A stretch of DNA of 64,000 nucleotides from Bdellovibrio sp. (GTDB lineage: Bacteria > Bdellovibrionota > Bdellovibrionia > Bdellovibrionales > Bdellovibrionaceae), in assembly GCA_014376435.1 (NCBI GenBank), contig JACMRL010000016.1, positions 62,001 to 126,000 of the forward strand. Direction: 5' to 3'. The position numbers and the translations under genes are program-made. Below the pieces are notes generated by a model that had not been told where the DNA came from, did no database searches, and saw only the letters and a list, made by a program, of their open reading frames with translations. Within the stretch, counting starts at the first letter, position 1. Every line of letters starts with the position of its first letter. Below, in pieces: positions 26,983 to 36,806 of the stretch.

Positions 26983-28170
26983 ATGCAAAAACCGATCTAC
27001 CTAGACTACAATGCAACCACCCCCACCGACCCACGCGTGATCGACGCGATGCTGCCTTATTTTCATCATGATTTTGGTAACCCCGCGAACACTTTAAATT
27101 CATATGGCTGGTCGGCCGAAAGCGCCGTTAAAAAAGCTTCTGAGCAAGTGGCGCACCTGATTCACTGCAAAGCTAGCGACCTGGTTTGGAATGCGGGCGC
27201 TACCGAAGGTAATAATTCAGTTATCTTTGGCCTGATTCGTAAATTAAAAAATGAAAATCCAGACGAAAAAATTCACTTTATTACTTCAAACGCTGAACAC
27301 TGGAGTGTTTTAAATTCTTTTAAAGCCGCCGAGAAATACGAAAAAATCGAAGTGACCTATATGCCGGTTAACGTCGAAGGCATGATCAGCGTTGAAGAAT
27401 TAAAAAAACATCTGAAACCCCATACTAAATTAGTTAGTTTAATTTGGGTAAATAACGAAATTGGCTCGATTAATCCCGTCGAAGAACTAGCTCAAGTTTG
27501 CCAAGAAAATAAAATTTATTTTCATACTGATGCAACCCAAGCCGTGGGAAAAATCGATGTTAATTTAGAAAAAACTCCGGTACATTTTTTAACATTTTCA
27601 GCCCATAAATTTTACGGGCCCAAAGGGGTGGGCGCACTTTACATTCGTTCGCAAAACCCCAGCATTCACATCGAGCCTTTTATTTTAGGTGGTGGCCACC
27701 AGAATAATCGCAGATCCGGAACTTTGAATGTTCCGGGCATTGTCGGCGCAGGTGCCGCGGCCGCGATTTGTGAAAAAGAAATGACCGAAGACTCACAGCG
27801 GACTCATGATTTTTGCGTGCAGCTTTATAATTTATTAAAAGTGAATTTACCGGGCGTTGAAATCAACGGACCGACCTTAACTCACCGCTCTCCAATCAAT
27901 TTAAGTTTAATTATGCCAGCCTCGATCGATTTATTTTTACCGGCACTTTCTGGCTTAGCCTTCAGCCAAGGCTCGGCCTGCCATACGGTCGAAACCAGCA
28001 GCAGCCACGTTTTATCGGCCATAGGACGCAGCCCAATGCAAGCTAGCCGCACCATACGCCTATCCTTAGGACGATGGACTAATGAGTCTGAAATCCTAGA
28101 AGCTGCCCGGCTAATTTCTAATGCTTTTAAGGGTATTTCCGGCTATGCTTACTTACATGATACAAATTAG
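26983..28170 (+). CDS. Cysteine desulfurase (IscS/NifS family)
   Basis: A 395-residue PLP enzyme that takes sulfur from cysteine for Fe-S cluster assembly. Features: YLDYNATTPTDPRV at the N-terminus, the PLP-stacking His in SNAEHWSVLNS, the PLP-binding Lys in FSAHKFYGPKGVGALY, GGGHQNNRRSGTLNVPG, and the active-site Cys in SQGSACHTVETSSSHVLSAIG. The conserved TEANN of IscS is TEGNN here. AGAGG lies just upstream of the ATG. The gene overlaps the following A-type carrier gene by 14 bases, making a two-gene sulfur/iron-sulfur operon. No IscU scaffold is seen next to it. Confidence 0.9.
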   Translation: MQKPIYLDYNATTPTDPRVIDAMLPYFHHDFGNPANTLNSYGWSAESAVKKASEQVAHLIHCKASDLVWNAGATEGNNSVIFGLIRKLKNENPDEKIHFITSNAEHWSVLNSFKAAEKYEKIEVTYMPVNVEGMISVEELKKHLKPHTKLVSLIWVNNEIGSINPVEELAQVCQENKIYFHTDATQAVGKIDVNLEKTPVHFLTFSAHKFYGPKGVGALYIRSQNPSIHIEPFILGGGHQNNRRSGTLNVPGIVGAGAAAAICEKEMTEDSQRTHDFCVQLYNLLKVNLPGVEINGPTLTHRSPINLSLIMPASIDLFLPALSGLAFSQGSACHTVETSSSHVLSAIGRSPMQASRTIRLSLGRWTNESEILEAARLISNAFKGISGYAYLHDTN

Positions 28171-28483
28171 CGAGTCAGCCTCATCAAAAATTTTAGCCCT
28201 GAAAAAAGAAGACAGCAAACCATCCGAATCGTTTTTGCGTGTTGAAGTTAAAAAAGGTGGATGTTCGGGCTTATCGTACAAAATGGATTTTGATATCACC
28301 ATGCGCGACGGCGACAAAGCCTTCGAAGCTCACGGTCAAAAAGTCGTCGTCGATTCACAAAGCTTTTTATATCTGATCGGGATGGAGCTTGATTACTCAG
28401 GCGGTCTAAACGGAAAAGGTTTTGTGTTTAATAATCCGAACGCCACCAAAAATTGCGGCTGCGGATCTAGCTTTAATGTTTAA
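28157..28483 (+). CDS. A-type iron-sulfur carrier (IscA/ErpA family)
   Basis: A protein of 108 residues from ATG 28157 with the three cluster-ligand cysteines of A-type carriers: GGCSGLSYKM and the C-terminal CGCGSSF. It delivers Fe-S clusters to target proteins. The ATG lies inside the end of the desulfurase gene (14-base overlap, different frame), so translation is coupled. Two further in-frame ATGs upstream (28121 and 28145) would add residues that match no family member. Context and motifs support a role in cluster transfer; whether it is IscA or ErpA is not clear. Confidence 0.88.
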   Translation: MIQISESASSKILALKKEDSKPSESFLRVEVKKGGCSGLSYKMDFDITMRDGDKAFEAHGQKVVVDSQSFLYLIGMELDYSGGLNGKGFVFNNPNATKNCGCGSSFNV

Positions 28484-28632
28484 TTAGAGTCTTGACCACT
28501 TTCGTAATATACGATCGGCGATACCGATTTTTCATCAAAAATTAAATTGTCGGCTCAAGCACAAAACGTTGAGCTACCGAAGACGCAAACACGGGTCGCG
28601 CGGAATGGCATAAAGTTAGTTTGAAATAAAAA

Positions 28633-29037
28633 TTACGTCTGAGGGGGCTTCTTTGGATTATTACTTAAAATCATCGTGTCGTGCACGGCGGACAGTTGAG
28701 AAGTGTCTTTCTGTTTAAAGCCTTTTACTTTTTTCTGCGTATCAACTTTATTCACCTGCTCCGTTAAATCAACCGTCACTGAACCGAAACAACGTACCTG
28801 ACAAGCCAATCGACGGCCATCTAGATAGTAACTGGTACCAATTAAATTCAGTTCCGCTTTTCCTGGTTCGGGGATTGAGTTATCGCCTTCGATAATTTTT
28901 ACGCGACATTCAGCGCACGATGCAATTCCACCGCAAATCGATTTAATCTTTAGACCATTTTCGGTCGCGATTTTTAGAAGCGATTTTGATGGATCAACAT
29001 CGACTTCAATATTTTGAGGCATAAATTTAATTTTCAT
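28633..29037 (-). CDS. [2Fe-2S] ferredoxin with C-terminal extension
   Basis: A protein of about 134 residues. The plant/vertebrate-type 2Fe-2S fold is shown by CGGIASCAECRVKI and the fourth ligand in RRLACQVRCFG. The last 40 residues are a lysine-rich, poorly structured tail not found in ordinary ferredoxins. ATG 29037 is preceded by GGAAG; ATG 29049, four bases after the tyrS stop, would add four residues. It is the last gene of the zapA-fau-rny-tyrS string. An electron donor role, perhaps for Fe-S assembly or a reductase, is likely but not specified. Confidence 0.85.
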   Translation of the reverse strand: MKIKFMPQNIEVDVDPSKSLLKIATENGLKIKSICGGIASCAECRVKIIEGDNSIPEPGKAELNLIGTSYYLDGRRLACQVRCFGSVTVDLTEQVNKVDTQKKVKGFKQKDTSQLSAVHDTMILSNNPKKPPQT

Positions 29038-29053
29038 TTTTGCTTCCATAGTT

Positions 29054-30286
29054 TTACTGCACCATAATCTTTATAAATTTTTTCTTACCGGCTTTAATAA
29101 TCATCGAGTCTCCGGTTTTCAAATCAAGTTTTAATTTCGCGTCCGCGACCTTCTGTTGATCAATCTGCACGCCACCACCCGTAATCAAGCGACCCGCTTC
29201 ACCGTTTGAGGTAGCTAAGCCGGCTTGCACCATCAAGGGCGCTAGGCCGATTGATTGCGCGGTCGTTTTAAATTCTTCAATAACGTCGGGCATTCCTTTG
29301 TCTGAAAAAATACGGTTAAATTCTTCCACTGCCGCTTGCCCCGCGGCGGCCGAATGGAAGCGCGTCACCAACATCTTCGCTAATTCAACTTTGACATCAC
29401 GTGGATGTTTTCTACCTTGTTGTACATCTTTTTTAAGCTGCACCAGTTCACTTGGCTTCATGCTGGTTAATAGCTCGTAGTAGCGGTACATCAGCTCATC
29501 TGAAACACGCATCGTTTTACCGAACATATCTTTTGAATTTTCGCTTACGCCAATATAATTATCTAAAGACTTCGACATTTTATTAACACCGTCTAAGCCT
29601 TCTAAAATCGGCATCGTTAAAATACACTGCTGTTCAACGCCGTAAGCCGATTGTAATTCGCGACCCACCAGCAGATTAAATTTTTGATCAGTGCCACCTA
29701 ATTCAAGATCTGATTTAAGCGCGACTGAATCATAACCCTGGCAAAGCGGATACATTAATTCATGTAACGAGATCGGAACGTTTGCTTTATAGCGTTTAGT
29801 GAAGTCATCACGCTCCAGCATTTGCGCGACCGTGTACTTCGCGGATAGTTTAATAAAATCAATCGAAGTTAATTTTAATAACCAACTTGAATTATAAACA
29901 ATTTCGGTTTTTTCCGGGTCTAATATTTTAAAAATTTGTGAAGCGTAGGTTTTACCATTCGCTTCGATTTCTTCGCGAGTTAAAATTGGACGCGTCGTAT
30001 TTTTTCCTGACGGATCACCAATCAACGCCGTGAAATCTCCAATCAAAAACTGAATATGATGACCAAGATCTTGCAGAGTTTTTAATTTATTAATGACTAC
30101 CGTGTGCCCGATATGAATATCGGGTCTACTTGGATCCGCGCCTAGCTTAATATTTAAAGGCTTTTTTTTCTCAAAACTTTTTTTTAGTTTCTTTAAAAAA
30201 TCAGCGTCACTGATAAATTCGACAGTGCCGTGCTTGATCAGCTCAAGTTGTTCTTCCGGTGGTAAAAAATTCGTCTGCATCGTCAT
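29054..30286 (-). CDS. tyrS: Tyrosyl-tRNA synthetase
   Basis: A 410-residue class I synthetase that charges tRNA-Tyr. HIGH motif: [11 protein letters not shown] near residue 59, preceded by [14 protein letters not shown] motif: [13 protein letters not shown] near 240. An S4 RNA-binding domain occupies the C-terminus ([20 protein letters not shown]). This matches the TyrZ-like branch. The gene begins 11 bases after the rny stop and the two are probably co-transcribed. Two ATGs are available at 30286 and 30280. No T-box leader is seen. Confidence 0.95.
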   Translation of the reverse strand: MTMQTNFLPPEEQLELIKHGTVEFISDADFLKKLKKSFEKKKPLNIKLGADPSRPDIHIGHTVVINKLKTLQDLGHHIQFLIGDFTALIGDPSGKNTTRPILTREEIEANGKTYASQIFKILDPEKTEIVYNSSWLLKLTSIDFIKLSAKYTVAQMLERDDFTKRYKANVPISLHELMYPLCQGYDSVALKSDLELGGTDQKFNLLVGRELQSAYGVEQQCILTMPILEGLDGVNKMSKSLDNYIGVSENSKDMFGKTMRVSDELMYRYYELLTSMKPSELVQLKKDVQQGRKHPRDVKVELAKMLVTRFHSAAAGQAAVEEFNRIFSDKGMPDVIEEFKTTAQSIGLAPLMVQAGLATSNGEAGRLITGGGVQIDQQKVADAKLKLDLKTGDSMIIKAGKKKFIKIMVQ

Positions 30287-30297
30287 CTGGTATTGTC

Positions 30298-31860
30298 CTA
30301 GCGAGCAATCTCAACCGCGCGTGTTTCACGCACGATGGTTACTTTCACTTGGCCTACGTGCGGAAGTTCGCGTTCGATCTTCTTCACGATATCACGGGCT
30401 AACATCAAGCTTTGGTCATCGGTCACGCGTGAGCTTTCAACTAATACACGTACTTCACGACCGGCCTGTACGGCCACGGATTTTAAAACTCCGTCAAAAG
30501 AGTTTGCAATACTTTCTAAATCTTTTAAGCGATTGATAAAGTTATCCATCTGCTGGCGGCGCGCTCCGGGACGAGCATTCGACAGAATATTTGCCGAGTG
30601 CACGATCCACGCTAATGCTGAGTTTGGTTTTTCGCTGTCGTGATGGGCGCGGATCGCATGAACAATCTCTTCGCTTTCACCGAATTTTTTTGCAAGGTCT
30701 GCGCCCACGTTTGCATAGTTTCCTTCGAAAGTATGATCGGCCGCTAAACCGATATTATGTAAAAGACCCGCGCGTTTTGCGATTTTTGGATTCATCCCGA
30801 TTTCAGAAGCTAGTAATCCAGAAATGTGCGCTACTTCTAAGGCGTGGTTTAATGCGTTTTGCGCATGAGTGCTACGGTATTTTAGGCTACCCAGCATTTT
30901 TACTAATTCATTATGCATTTGCGTGATGCCAAGTTCGACGACGACTTTATCGCCTTCTTCTTTCATCGATTTTGCTAATTCTAACTTTTGTTTTTCAACA
31001 ACTTCTTCAATACGTGCCGGATGTACGCGCCCATCTTCCATTAATTTATCTACCGTACGACGAGCTAACTCACGACGAATTGGATCAAAACCTGAAATCA
31101 CGATAGTTTCTGGAGTGTCATCAACGATTAAATCCACTCCGCATAAAGCTTCTAACGTTCGAATATTACGACCCTCACGACCGATAATTTTACCCTTCAT
31201 TTCATCTGAAGTTAAACTCATCACCGATACGGTACGCTCGGAGGTGAACTCGGAAGCGAAGCGCGCTAAGGCACGGGCTAGAATATTTCTAGAACGGCGA
31301 TCGGCTTCTTTCATGGTTTCATCTTCAATTTCAGAAATACGTTTGCCGGCCTCTAACTTGGCCGCTTCTTCTAGAACTTGAAATAATTCACGCTTGGCTT
31401 GGTCTTGTGACATCTGCGCCACGTTTTCTAATTTCTTTTGTAAAAACTGAGTTTGCTCTACGTTTACTTTTTCAACGTCTTTTAAACGGTTTTCAGAAAC
31501 TACAATTTTTTCTTCGCGATCTTTTAATTGATTCATGAACTTATCGTTCTCATCAATGCGGTTTTTAAATTGGTCTTCGACTTCTTTTAAACGACGCTCT
31601 AACTGCTGCTCTTTATTTTTGAGTTGAGATTTTTGTTTATTGATCTCGGTCTCAACATTTTTACGCGCTTTAAGTTCAAAATCTTTTGATTTCGTCTCAG
31701 AATCTTTTTTGATTTTGATTGATTCAGATTTTGCTTTATTTAAAATGCGATCCGCTTCCTCTTTGGCAGACTTTTTGGTGTTTTGATCTTGAATACGCTT
31801 TACGGCGAAAACGACAAAAGCCCCCACTAAAAATCCGACCAGTACAAATACTAATTCCAC
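30298..31860 (-). CDS. rny: Ribonuclease Y
   Basis: A 520-residue membrane-anchored endoribonuclease that starts mRNA decay. Layout: an N-terminal membrane segment ([16 protein letters not shown]), a long Lys/Glu-rich coiled coil (about 25-200), a KH domain ([17 protein letters not shown]) and an HD domain ([30 protein letters not shown]). Start is GTG with GAAGGAG 7 bases upstream, inside the 3' end of fau (10-base overlap). Position between fau and tyrS indicates a housekeeping operon. Length is normal. Confidence 0.95.
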   Translation of the reverse strand: MELVFVLVGFLVGAFVVFAVKRIQDQNTKKSAKEEADRILNKAKSESIKIKKDSETKSKDFELKARKNVETEINKQKSQLKNKEQQLERRLKEVEDQFKNRIDENDKFMNQLKDREEKIVVSENRLKDVEKVNVEQTQFLQKKLENVAQMSQDQAKRELFQVLEEAAKLEAGKRISEIEDETMKEADRRSRNILARALARFASEFTSERTVSVMSLTSDEMKGKIIGREGRNIRTLEALCGVDLIVDDTPETIVISGFDPIRRELARRTVDKLMEDGRVHPARIEEVVEKQKLELAKSMKEEGDKVVVELGITQMHNELVKMLGSLKYRSTHAQNALNHALEVAHISGLLASEIGMNPKIAKRAGLLHNIGLAADHTFEGNYANVGADLAKKFGESEEIVHAIRAHHDSEKPNSALAWIVHSANILSNARPGARRQQMDNFINRLKDLESIANSFDGVLKSVAVQAGREVRVLVESSRVTDDQSLMLARDIVKKIERELPHVGQVKVTIVRETRAVEIAR

Positions 31861-32417
31861 TTTGAATCTCCTTCAGAACCTGTTTGATAAATTGAATTTT
31901 CAGTTACAATCGGACTGCATTGCACATCGTGAGCTTCGTGCGGTAACTGATCGCACAAAGACATTTCATAACAAATACCAATTTTTTTACCCAAATACTT
32001 TTCTAGCGTACGGTCGAAAAAACCGCGACCACGGCCCAAACGATGGCCCATCTTGCTGAACGCCACACCAGGAATCACTAAGCCTTGAATATTGGCTAGC
32101 GGTACTTCTTCACCATCAAGCGGCTCGCGTACGCCTAAAGTTGAAGCTTTGAAGTTAACATTTGAATTTTTAAATTTAAGAACATCACCCTGCACGAACG
32201 GAAAGCACCACTGAATTTGGCCAGAAATATTTTTCCAATCAATCGCGGGTTCGTCCGCAAGGCTTTGGTAACCCGCCCAGTAGCCTTTTTGATTTTTAAG
32301 TAAGCTTTGCAAATGAGTTTGAATAGACTTCGATTTCTGAGATTTTTGCTCAGAGTCTAGAGACTTGATTTGATTTAAAATGTGCGAACGAAGTTGCACT
32401 TTTTCTTCTGATTTCAA
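31851..32417 (-). CDS. fau: 5-formyltetrahydrofolate cyclo-ligase
   Basis: A 188-residue enzyme that converts 5-formyl-THF to 5,10-methenyl-THF with ATP. The family core is visible: VIPGVAFSKMGHRLGRGRGFFDRTLEKY, containing the LGxGxGxxD phosphate loop, and the cofactor-binding YWAGYQSLADEPAI near residue 46. Start is TTG with GGAG about 9 bases upstream. It follows zapA by 39 bases, the order known from many proteobacteria (zapA-ygfA), but that gap is too short to hold a 6S RNA. It overlaps rny by 10 bases. Confidence 0.9.
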   Translation of the reverse strand: MKSEEKVQLRSHILNQIKSLDSEQKSQKSKSIQTHLQSLLKNQKGYWAGYQSLADEPAIDWKNISGQIQWCFPFVQGDVLKFKNSNVNFKASTLGVREPLDGEEVPLANIQGLVIPGVAFSKMGHRLGRGRGFFDRTLEKYLGKKIGICYEMSLCDQLPHEAHDVQCSPIVTENSIYQTGSEGDSKWN

Positions 32418-32456
32418 AATTAAAACTCCACATACGATTACAGTGTCTAACGGAAA

Positions 32457-32780
32457 CTAGTTCCAGTTCACTTTGTTCGTTTTGGCGTTTTCTAGATCTT
32501 GGGAAAGCTTTTTGGCTTTCGCTTCAAGTTTATTAAGTTCAGCTTGCGCACGTCGTTTAAGAAGAATCATTTCTTCGGCAATATTAAGAGCCGCTAATAC
32601 TGCGGCATTTTGAAAAGATGAATTTTTAGTTGCACCCATTGCTTCGGTCACTTTTGTATTCACGAAGTCGACCAATTCATTAACGGTCTGTTCATCGTGA
32701 GACGTCTTAATTTTATAAGAAACACCGGCAATCTTAAAATTGAATAATTTTTTTAAATTTGCTTTTTGAGTTTCTGCCAT
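32457..32780 (-). CDS. zapA: Cell division protein ZapA
   Basis: A 107-residue protein with the ZapA pattern: an N-terminal beta region (FNFKIAGVSYKIKT) followed by the helical dimer segment (VNELVDFVNTKVTEAM, AAVLAALNIAEEMILLKRR) and a C-terminal coiled coil. ZapA bundles FtsZ filaments at the division ring. It is the first gene of zapA-fau-rny-tyrS. No strong ribosome site is seen near the ATG. Confidence 0.88.
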   Translation of the reverse strand: MAETQKANLKKLFNFKIAGVSYKIKTSHDEQTVNELVDFVNTKVTEAMGATKNSSFQNAAVLAALNIAEEMILLKRRAQAELNKLEAKAKKLSQDLENAKTNKVNWN

Positions 32781-32876
32781 AAATGATTCTTAAACTTTCC
32801 TTCTTGATCTAAAAAATCCAAAGTAAACAAATACTTACACCTTTAAGTATGGGCAGCTTAAGCCCCCGAGGCAAGC

Positions 32877-33428
32877 CTATTTTGCCAGGCGGCATGAACA
32901 AATATCGGTGCTTTCTTTTCGGCTGCAATCAAGACTCTTTTTCTCGCCCCATTTTTGTAATTGGAGCGACTTGATTTCACGGCCCGAACGGCTGATCAGC
33001 ACGATTCTTTGGCCAGCGCGAATCTCTTTAGTTTTAACCCAGTCCGATTGAATTTTCGCATGAATCAACAGCTGATTCAGAGTCGATTCGATTGTAGGCT
33101 TTTTTTGACGCGATCCGGTATCTACCGTCTCTAAGGTCTCATCGGGTAAAATCTTTGAGAGTCTCCACTTATCATTTTCAAATTTCAGCTTCTTAGAAAT
33201 GCCCGCTTCCGAAAACAAAGTTTCACGCTCCTCCAAATTAGCGGACTCTAAAGAGAACTTTTGATCGATCAAATTATATAGCTCGGGAATCGTATTAATT
33301 TTTTCGCTTGGGAAATCTTCACTATAGCATTCGGCTAATACTTTTTGAAAAGCCGTTGCTTGATTTTTTGTTTTTGCAAAAATATGGATTGAACTGAAGA
33401 TTATAAAAATACTTAAAAATTGCTTCAC
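32877..33428 (-). CDS. Exported protein of unknown function
   Basis: A protein of 183 residues beginning at a GTG at 33428, with AAGGA about 5 bases upstream. The signal peptide is KQFLSIFIIFSSIHIFA. An open extension to 33473 would run into the terminator hairpin of the upstream gene, so the shorter start is right. The mature part is Lys/Glu-rich with three Cys near the C-terminus (LDCSRKESTDICSCRL) and a possible beta segment (AGQRIVLISRSGREIKSL). I recognise no family. It lies between zapA and the L,D-transpeptidase gene. Confidence 0.6.
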   Translation of the reverse strand: MKQFLSIFIIFSSIHIFAKTKNQATAFQKVLAECYSEDFPSEKINTIPELYNLIDQKFSLESANLEERETLFSEAGISKKLKFENDKWRLSKILPDETLETVDTGSRQKKPTIESTLNQLLIHAKIQSDWVKTKEIRAGQRIVLISRSGREIKSLQLQKWGEKKSLDCSRKESTDICSCRLAK

Positions 33429-33440
33429 GGCGTCCTTACC

Positions 33441-33474
33441 AAAAAAAATGCTAGCGTTGTGACACGCTAGCATT
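33441..33474 (-). terminator. Intrinsic terminator after the L,D-transpeptidase gene
   Basis: On the minus strand a perfect 11-bp stem (AATGCTAGCGT, positions 33474-33464 and 33457-33447) with a 6-base loop is followed by a run of eight T (33448-33441). It lies 40 bases after the transpeptidase stop codon. The ribosome site of the next gene begins directly after it. Confidence 0.9.
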
Positions 33475-33515
33475 GGTTCGAACTTTATAAAAAGAATTTT
33501 TTAGCTTTTAGCTAA

Positions 33516-36278
33516 CTACTTTCTAAAACGTAAATCTAATTTAACTTCTTGGCACATCTTAGCGCTTTCACGACCACAACCTTCTGTCGCGTCACTTGTA
33601 CAATAAGAACGATTATTCGTTCTCCACATTGATGCACTTGCGCAAGCGCCCGCTAAAGCAACAACTGGGGCTGCCGGGTCAGTTGAAACCGCTGCACTTA
33701 AATCTGTATCGTCATCTTCAACACCTGTTTGGCTGTTACCAAATGAACGTTTTTGATTTGGGTAGCTTTCGGAAATTGAACCCGTGGCTTGACGAACATC
33801 CACTTTAGAAAGTTCGCCGCGCATGCGGTAAACACCTGGCATCACCGATACGAAAGAACCCGCAGGAACAGGCGTCGCAACTAAGTAACGTAAATGCTGT
33901 TTCGGAATGATATCACCCGGGTAATCAGCAAAAGCTTCTTGGTAAGTTCCATTCGTACCGAACTTATAAAGATCAGCGTAATCCATCATTGATTTTGCTG
34001 CATTATAAGACTCACACACAAATTTTGCTTGTTCACGCACATCCGTGACTAATTTTAATTTTCCGATATTGTTCTCAGAACAAAATGAATAACTGGCTGA
34101 ACCAACCATGTCGATATCGCCCATGCCGGCTAGATAGAAATCACCAAACTTACGAATCGTTTGACGGAACAATCCACGACCGAAGTAGAATTTCTCAAAG
34201 TAAACTTTCTTTTGCTCAGTTAACGAAGTCATATCACGGTAGATTTTAACGGCCGCATCTTTAGCTGCAAATTTTTCTGGAATGCTGATCTTCATTAATT
34301 GAATATTTGTTACAGCGCCTTCTTTAACTTTAACAAAACCTGGGTACATCGAGTTTTCAAAACCCACGATGTAATCACCCGCTGGTAATGCCGAAGCTGC
34401 GTTTAAAGAAAGTTGAACTGGTTGTTCACATCTGCGCTCTGCCACGCGCATTCCTGATTTAGGATTATTAGTAAAGTTTGGCTCGGTACATTTAGAAGCT
34501 AAAACTAATCCAAACTGTTGCGTGGGACCCGCTTCGCCGTTGACGCGTAAACCCGTTTTAACGGTGTCACCCGTTTGTTCACTTAATTTAACGGGAGCAC
34601 TACGTAATGATTGCGCCATGATATTTGTTTGAATACGACGGTCATGTAAGTAATTATCTTTCATAAAGCGAACTTTACCTGAAGAAGTTTTTTCAACTGT
34701 TAACGGCACCGTATAAACGGCCACGGTATCAGATTCTGGAACCATGACTTGGTAATCAGATTTGTAAACTTCGTTCGGAGTTCCCTTAGAAATAATTCCT
34801 TTGATCGAAGCTGAATCATATCCTGGAACGTTTCTTAATAGGTAACCCGCTAACCATTCAGCCATTTCTAAACGTACGCAACCTGAACTTAAATGTCTGA
34901 AGCCCGTTTTATTAAATAAAGAGGGGTCATCGGTAAAATGCATGAAAATATCATCTGGATTTGAAGCATAGGGTTGTTTTAAATCCGGAGTTAAAGGAAA
35001 TTTGAAAACTCCTAATGCATTTTTAGGTCCTGGATCCATCACGAACATATTTTGTTTGGCTAAACTGCGGCCATTATGAACCCAGTCTAAAGTTTTTGGA
35101 TCAACCAACTCTTTCGTTGAACGATTATATACTTTCATACGAATGCTTTCTAAGAAAGCCGGGTTTGCTTGAATGTGCGGTAATTTATCTTGTATCACGA
35201 CGCTATCCGTTGCCGTCCAACGTGGATTAAAAATCACGCGGGTAATATAAGTTCTCATCATTGGCGTACGACGTAATACGCGACCGTTGATAGAACGGAA
35301 ATTTTTAATCTCTTTGTTGTTTTCGTAAACTTTTACTTCCGTTGAATTGATATTAGCAAAAATCATATTTGGCTCTAACTTCTTAGGTAACCAACGTAAT
35401 TTTTCTAAGTTTGCTTCCACTTGCGCAATACGAGATTCTACCGAGGGAGTTATCACATTCCAAAAACCTGAATCTGATTTTAAAGTTGAACTGACTTCAA
35501 ACGCATTTTCTTTTTGTAGCTCCTGAACGGCGGTAGATAATTCTGTATCGTATACATCGCCCGTGCCGGTTAAGGTGTATCCGTGCTGGATCATGCGCTC
35601 ACGAATCGCGGGAACAGCTGCATTCTTTGCCCCGGAAGCAATATTTCCAGCAGGTTTTTTAATCGCGACGAAACCACCAGCCATTTTTGTTTTATAAAGA
35701 TCAGCTAAAATTTGTAAAGTCTGTTTATAAAATCTGTGCTCCGGAGCCAAGCTATCAACGATATCGCCCATCATTCCTGGCGTAGCTGATACTGCTTGCG
35801 CTAAAACTTTATGTTCATTGAAAGTACGCTTGGTAAAACGCACGTCATTATCGAGTAAGCTTGGCTCAAGACGGCCATTTGATAAATGATCGGCGATAGA
35901 AATAAAAGCTTCTGACGCCGCTAATTCAAACGCGACCGCATTCGCACTACTTAAACCTCTGAAATAAGATTCAAGTTCACTATTCCAATAATCTGAAGCA
36001 ATTAATCCATGCTTTTCAGATAAAGTCGTAATCATCTGCTTTAATGCCGCCGCAAAGGGGGTCGCCACACCATCACGAACCCAAATAGGTTCGTAGCCAC
36101 GCTGTTCGTATAATCGGTTTAAATCATCAGTCTCAAATAAAGCGCTACCCGCTTTTAAAATCGACTTATTAGTTGTGAAGTTTCTGATCTGTTCACGATC
36201 ACCCGCGACTTGCGCCATCGAGCATTGCACAGACAATAAAATTGAAATAGCCACCGACCACGTTTTTTTCAGCATCAT
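33516..36278 (-). CDS. L,D-transpeptidase (YcbB/LdtD-like) with long C-terminal extension
   Basis: A 920-residue exported enzyme. The signal peptide ends near residue 22 (QCSMA). An N-terminal scaffold region typical of YcbB-type enzymes follows (LYEQRGYEPIWV), then a peptidoglycan-binding-like helical part near 230-270. The YkuD catalytic domain spans about 300-490, with MHFTDDPSLFN and the active-site motif RHLSSGCVRLEMAEW (catalytic Cys near 468). The last 400 residues are an extension with no motif I can name and several Cys. It should make 3-3 cross-links or attach partners to peptidoglycan, relevant to wall remodelling in a predator. AAGGTGG precedes the ATG. A terminator follows. Confidence 0.85.
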   Translation of the reverse strand: MMLKKTWSVAISILLSVQCSMAQVAGDREQIRNFTTNKSILKAGSALFETDDLNRLYEQRGYEPIWVRDGVATPFAAALKQMITTLSEKHGLIASDYWNSELESYFRGLSSANAVAFELAASEAFISIADHLSNGRLEPSLLDNDVRFTKRTFNEHKVLAQAVSATPGMMGDIVDSLAPEHRFYKQTLQILADLYKTKMAGGFVAIKKPAGNIASGAKNAAVPAIRERMIQHGYTLTGTGDVYDTELSTAVQELQKENAFEVSSTLKSDSGFWNVITPSVESRIAQVEANLEKLRWLPKKLEPNMIFANINSTEVKVYENNKEIKNFRSINGRVLRRTPMMRTYITRVIFNPRWTATDSVVIQDKLPHIQANPAFLESIRMKVYNRSTKELVDPKTLDWVHNGRSLAKQNMFVMDPGPKNALGVFKFPLTPDLKQPYASNPDDIFMHFTDDPSLFNKTGFRHLSSGCVRLEMAEWLAGYLLRNVPGYDSASIKGIISKGTPNEVYKSDYQVMVPESDTVAVYTVPLTVEKTSSGKVRFMKDNYLHDRRIQTNIMAQSLRSAPVKLSEQTGDTVKTGLRVNGEAGPTQQFGLVLASKCTEPNFTNNPKSGMRVAERRCEQPVQLSLNAASALPAGDYIVGFENSMYPGFVKVKEGAVTNIQLMKISIPEKFAAKDAAVKIYRDMTSLTEQKKVYFEKFYFGRGLFRQTIRKFGDFYLAGMGDIDMVGSASYSFCSENNIGKLKLVTDVREQAKFVCESYNAAKSMMDYADLYKFGTNGTYQEAFADYPGDIIPKQHLRYLVATPVPAGSFVSVMPGVYRMRGELSKVDVRQATGSISESYPNQKRSFGNSQTGVEDDDTDLSAAVSTDPAAPVVALAGACASASMWRTNNRSYCTSDATEGCGRESAKMCQEVKLDLRFRK

Positions 36279-36333
36279 TACGTACCACCTTTTAATAGCA
36301 AGGTACGAGATTTCAAAAAACGATCCAGACTAA

Positions 36334-36360
36334 GACAGCTTATAATTGTTATAAGCCGTC
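36334..36360. promoter_or_regulatory. Palindrome between divergent L,D-transpeptidase and MNT/HEPN genes
   Basis: GCTTATAA-TTG-TTATAAGC at 36338-36356 is a perfect 8-bp dyad. It extends to GAC/GTC on each side with one mismatch. No T-run follows, so it is not a normal terminator. Its place between two divergent genes, one of them a toxin-antitoxin-like pair, suggests an operator. Confidence 0.4.
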
Positions 36361-36449
36361 TAATAATAAGACAGCGCCGACAATTTTGGGAAACTAACTT
36401 AAATTCTTATTGTTAATGATTTAAGGTAAAATTCAGACTAATCTTGGCT

Positions 36450-36806
36450 ATGTCTCTTTTAAAGCTAGATCCAAATTTTAAGCCTTCATTTGACGGGCAT
36501 GCGTTAGCACAAGGGCTTGTTAATAAAATTTTACGTGCTTTACCAATTTGCCAAGCTTATCTTTTTGGTTCGTGTGCTGAAGGCAAGAATACCACTGATT
36601 CAGATATTGATATTTTACTAATCGTACCAGATTCTGCCAATGTTAAAGAATATTATCAGTTTGTTAATGCACCCTTTTTTTCTGAAGTAGCGGTCGATTG
36701 GATTATAAAAACAAGTACAGATTTTGAAAAAAATAAATCGATTGGCGGCATCGCAATGATTGCTTCACAAAACGGAATCGAGCTTAAAATTAATGGTTCA
36801 AAATAA
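36450..36806 (+). CDS. MNT-type nucleotidyltransferase (probable antitoxin)
   Basis: A protein of 118 residues with the minimal nucleotidyltransferase motif: LFGSCAEGKNTTDSDIDILL (GS followed by two Asp in DxD spacing), and a later acidic VAVDWII that would supply the third carboxylate. In MNT/HEPN modules this protein modifies the HEPN toxin with AMP and so blocks it. The frame opens at TTG 36444 and the first ATG is 36450; neither has a good ribosome site. The gene overlaps the following HEPN gene by 14 bases. Confidence 0.75.
   Translation: MSLLKLDPNFKPSFDGHALAQGLVNKILRALPICQAYLFGSCAEGKNTTDSDIDILLIVPDSANVKEYYQFVNAPFFSEVAVDWIIKTSTDFEKNKSIGGIAMIASQNGIELKINGSK

Noticed and set aside
32418-32876. 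6S RNA near zapA-fau
   Set aside because: The zapA-fau gap is 39 bases, and the region before zapA does not fold into the long central-bubble structure expected.
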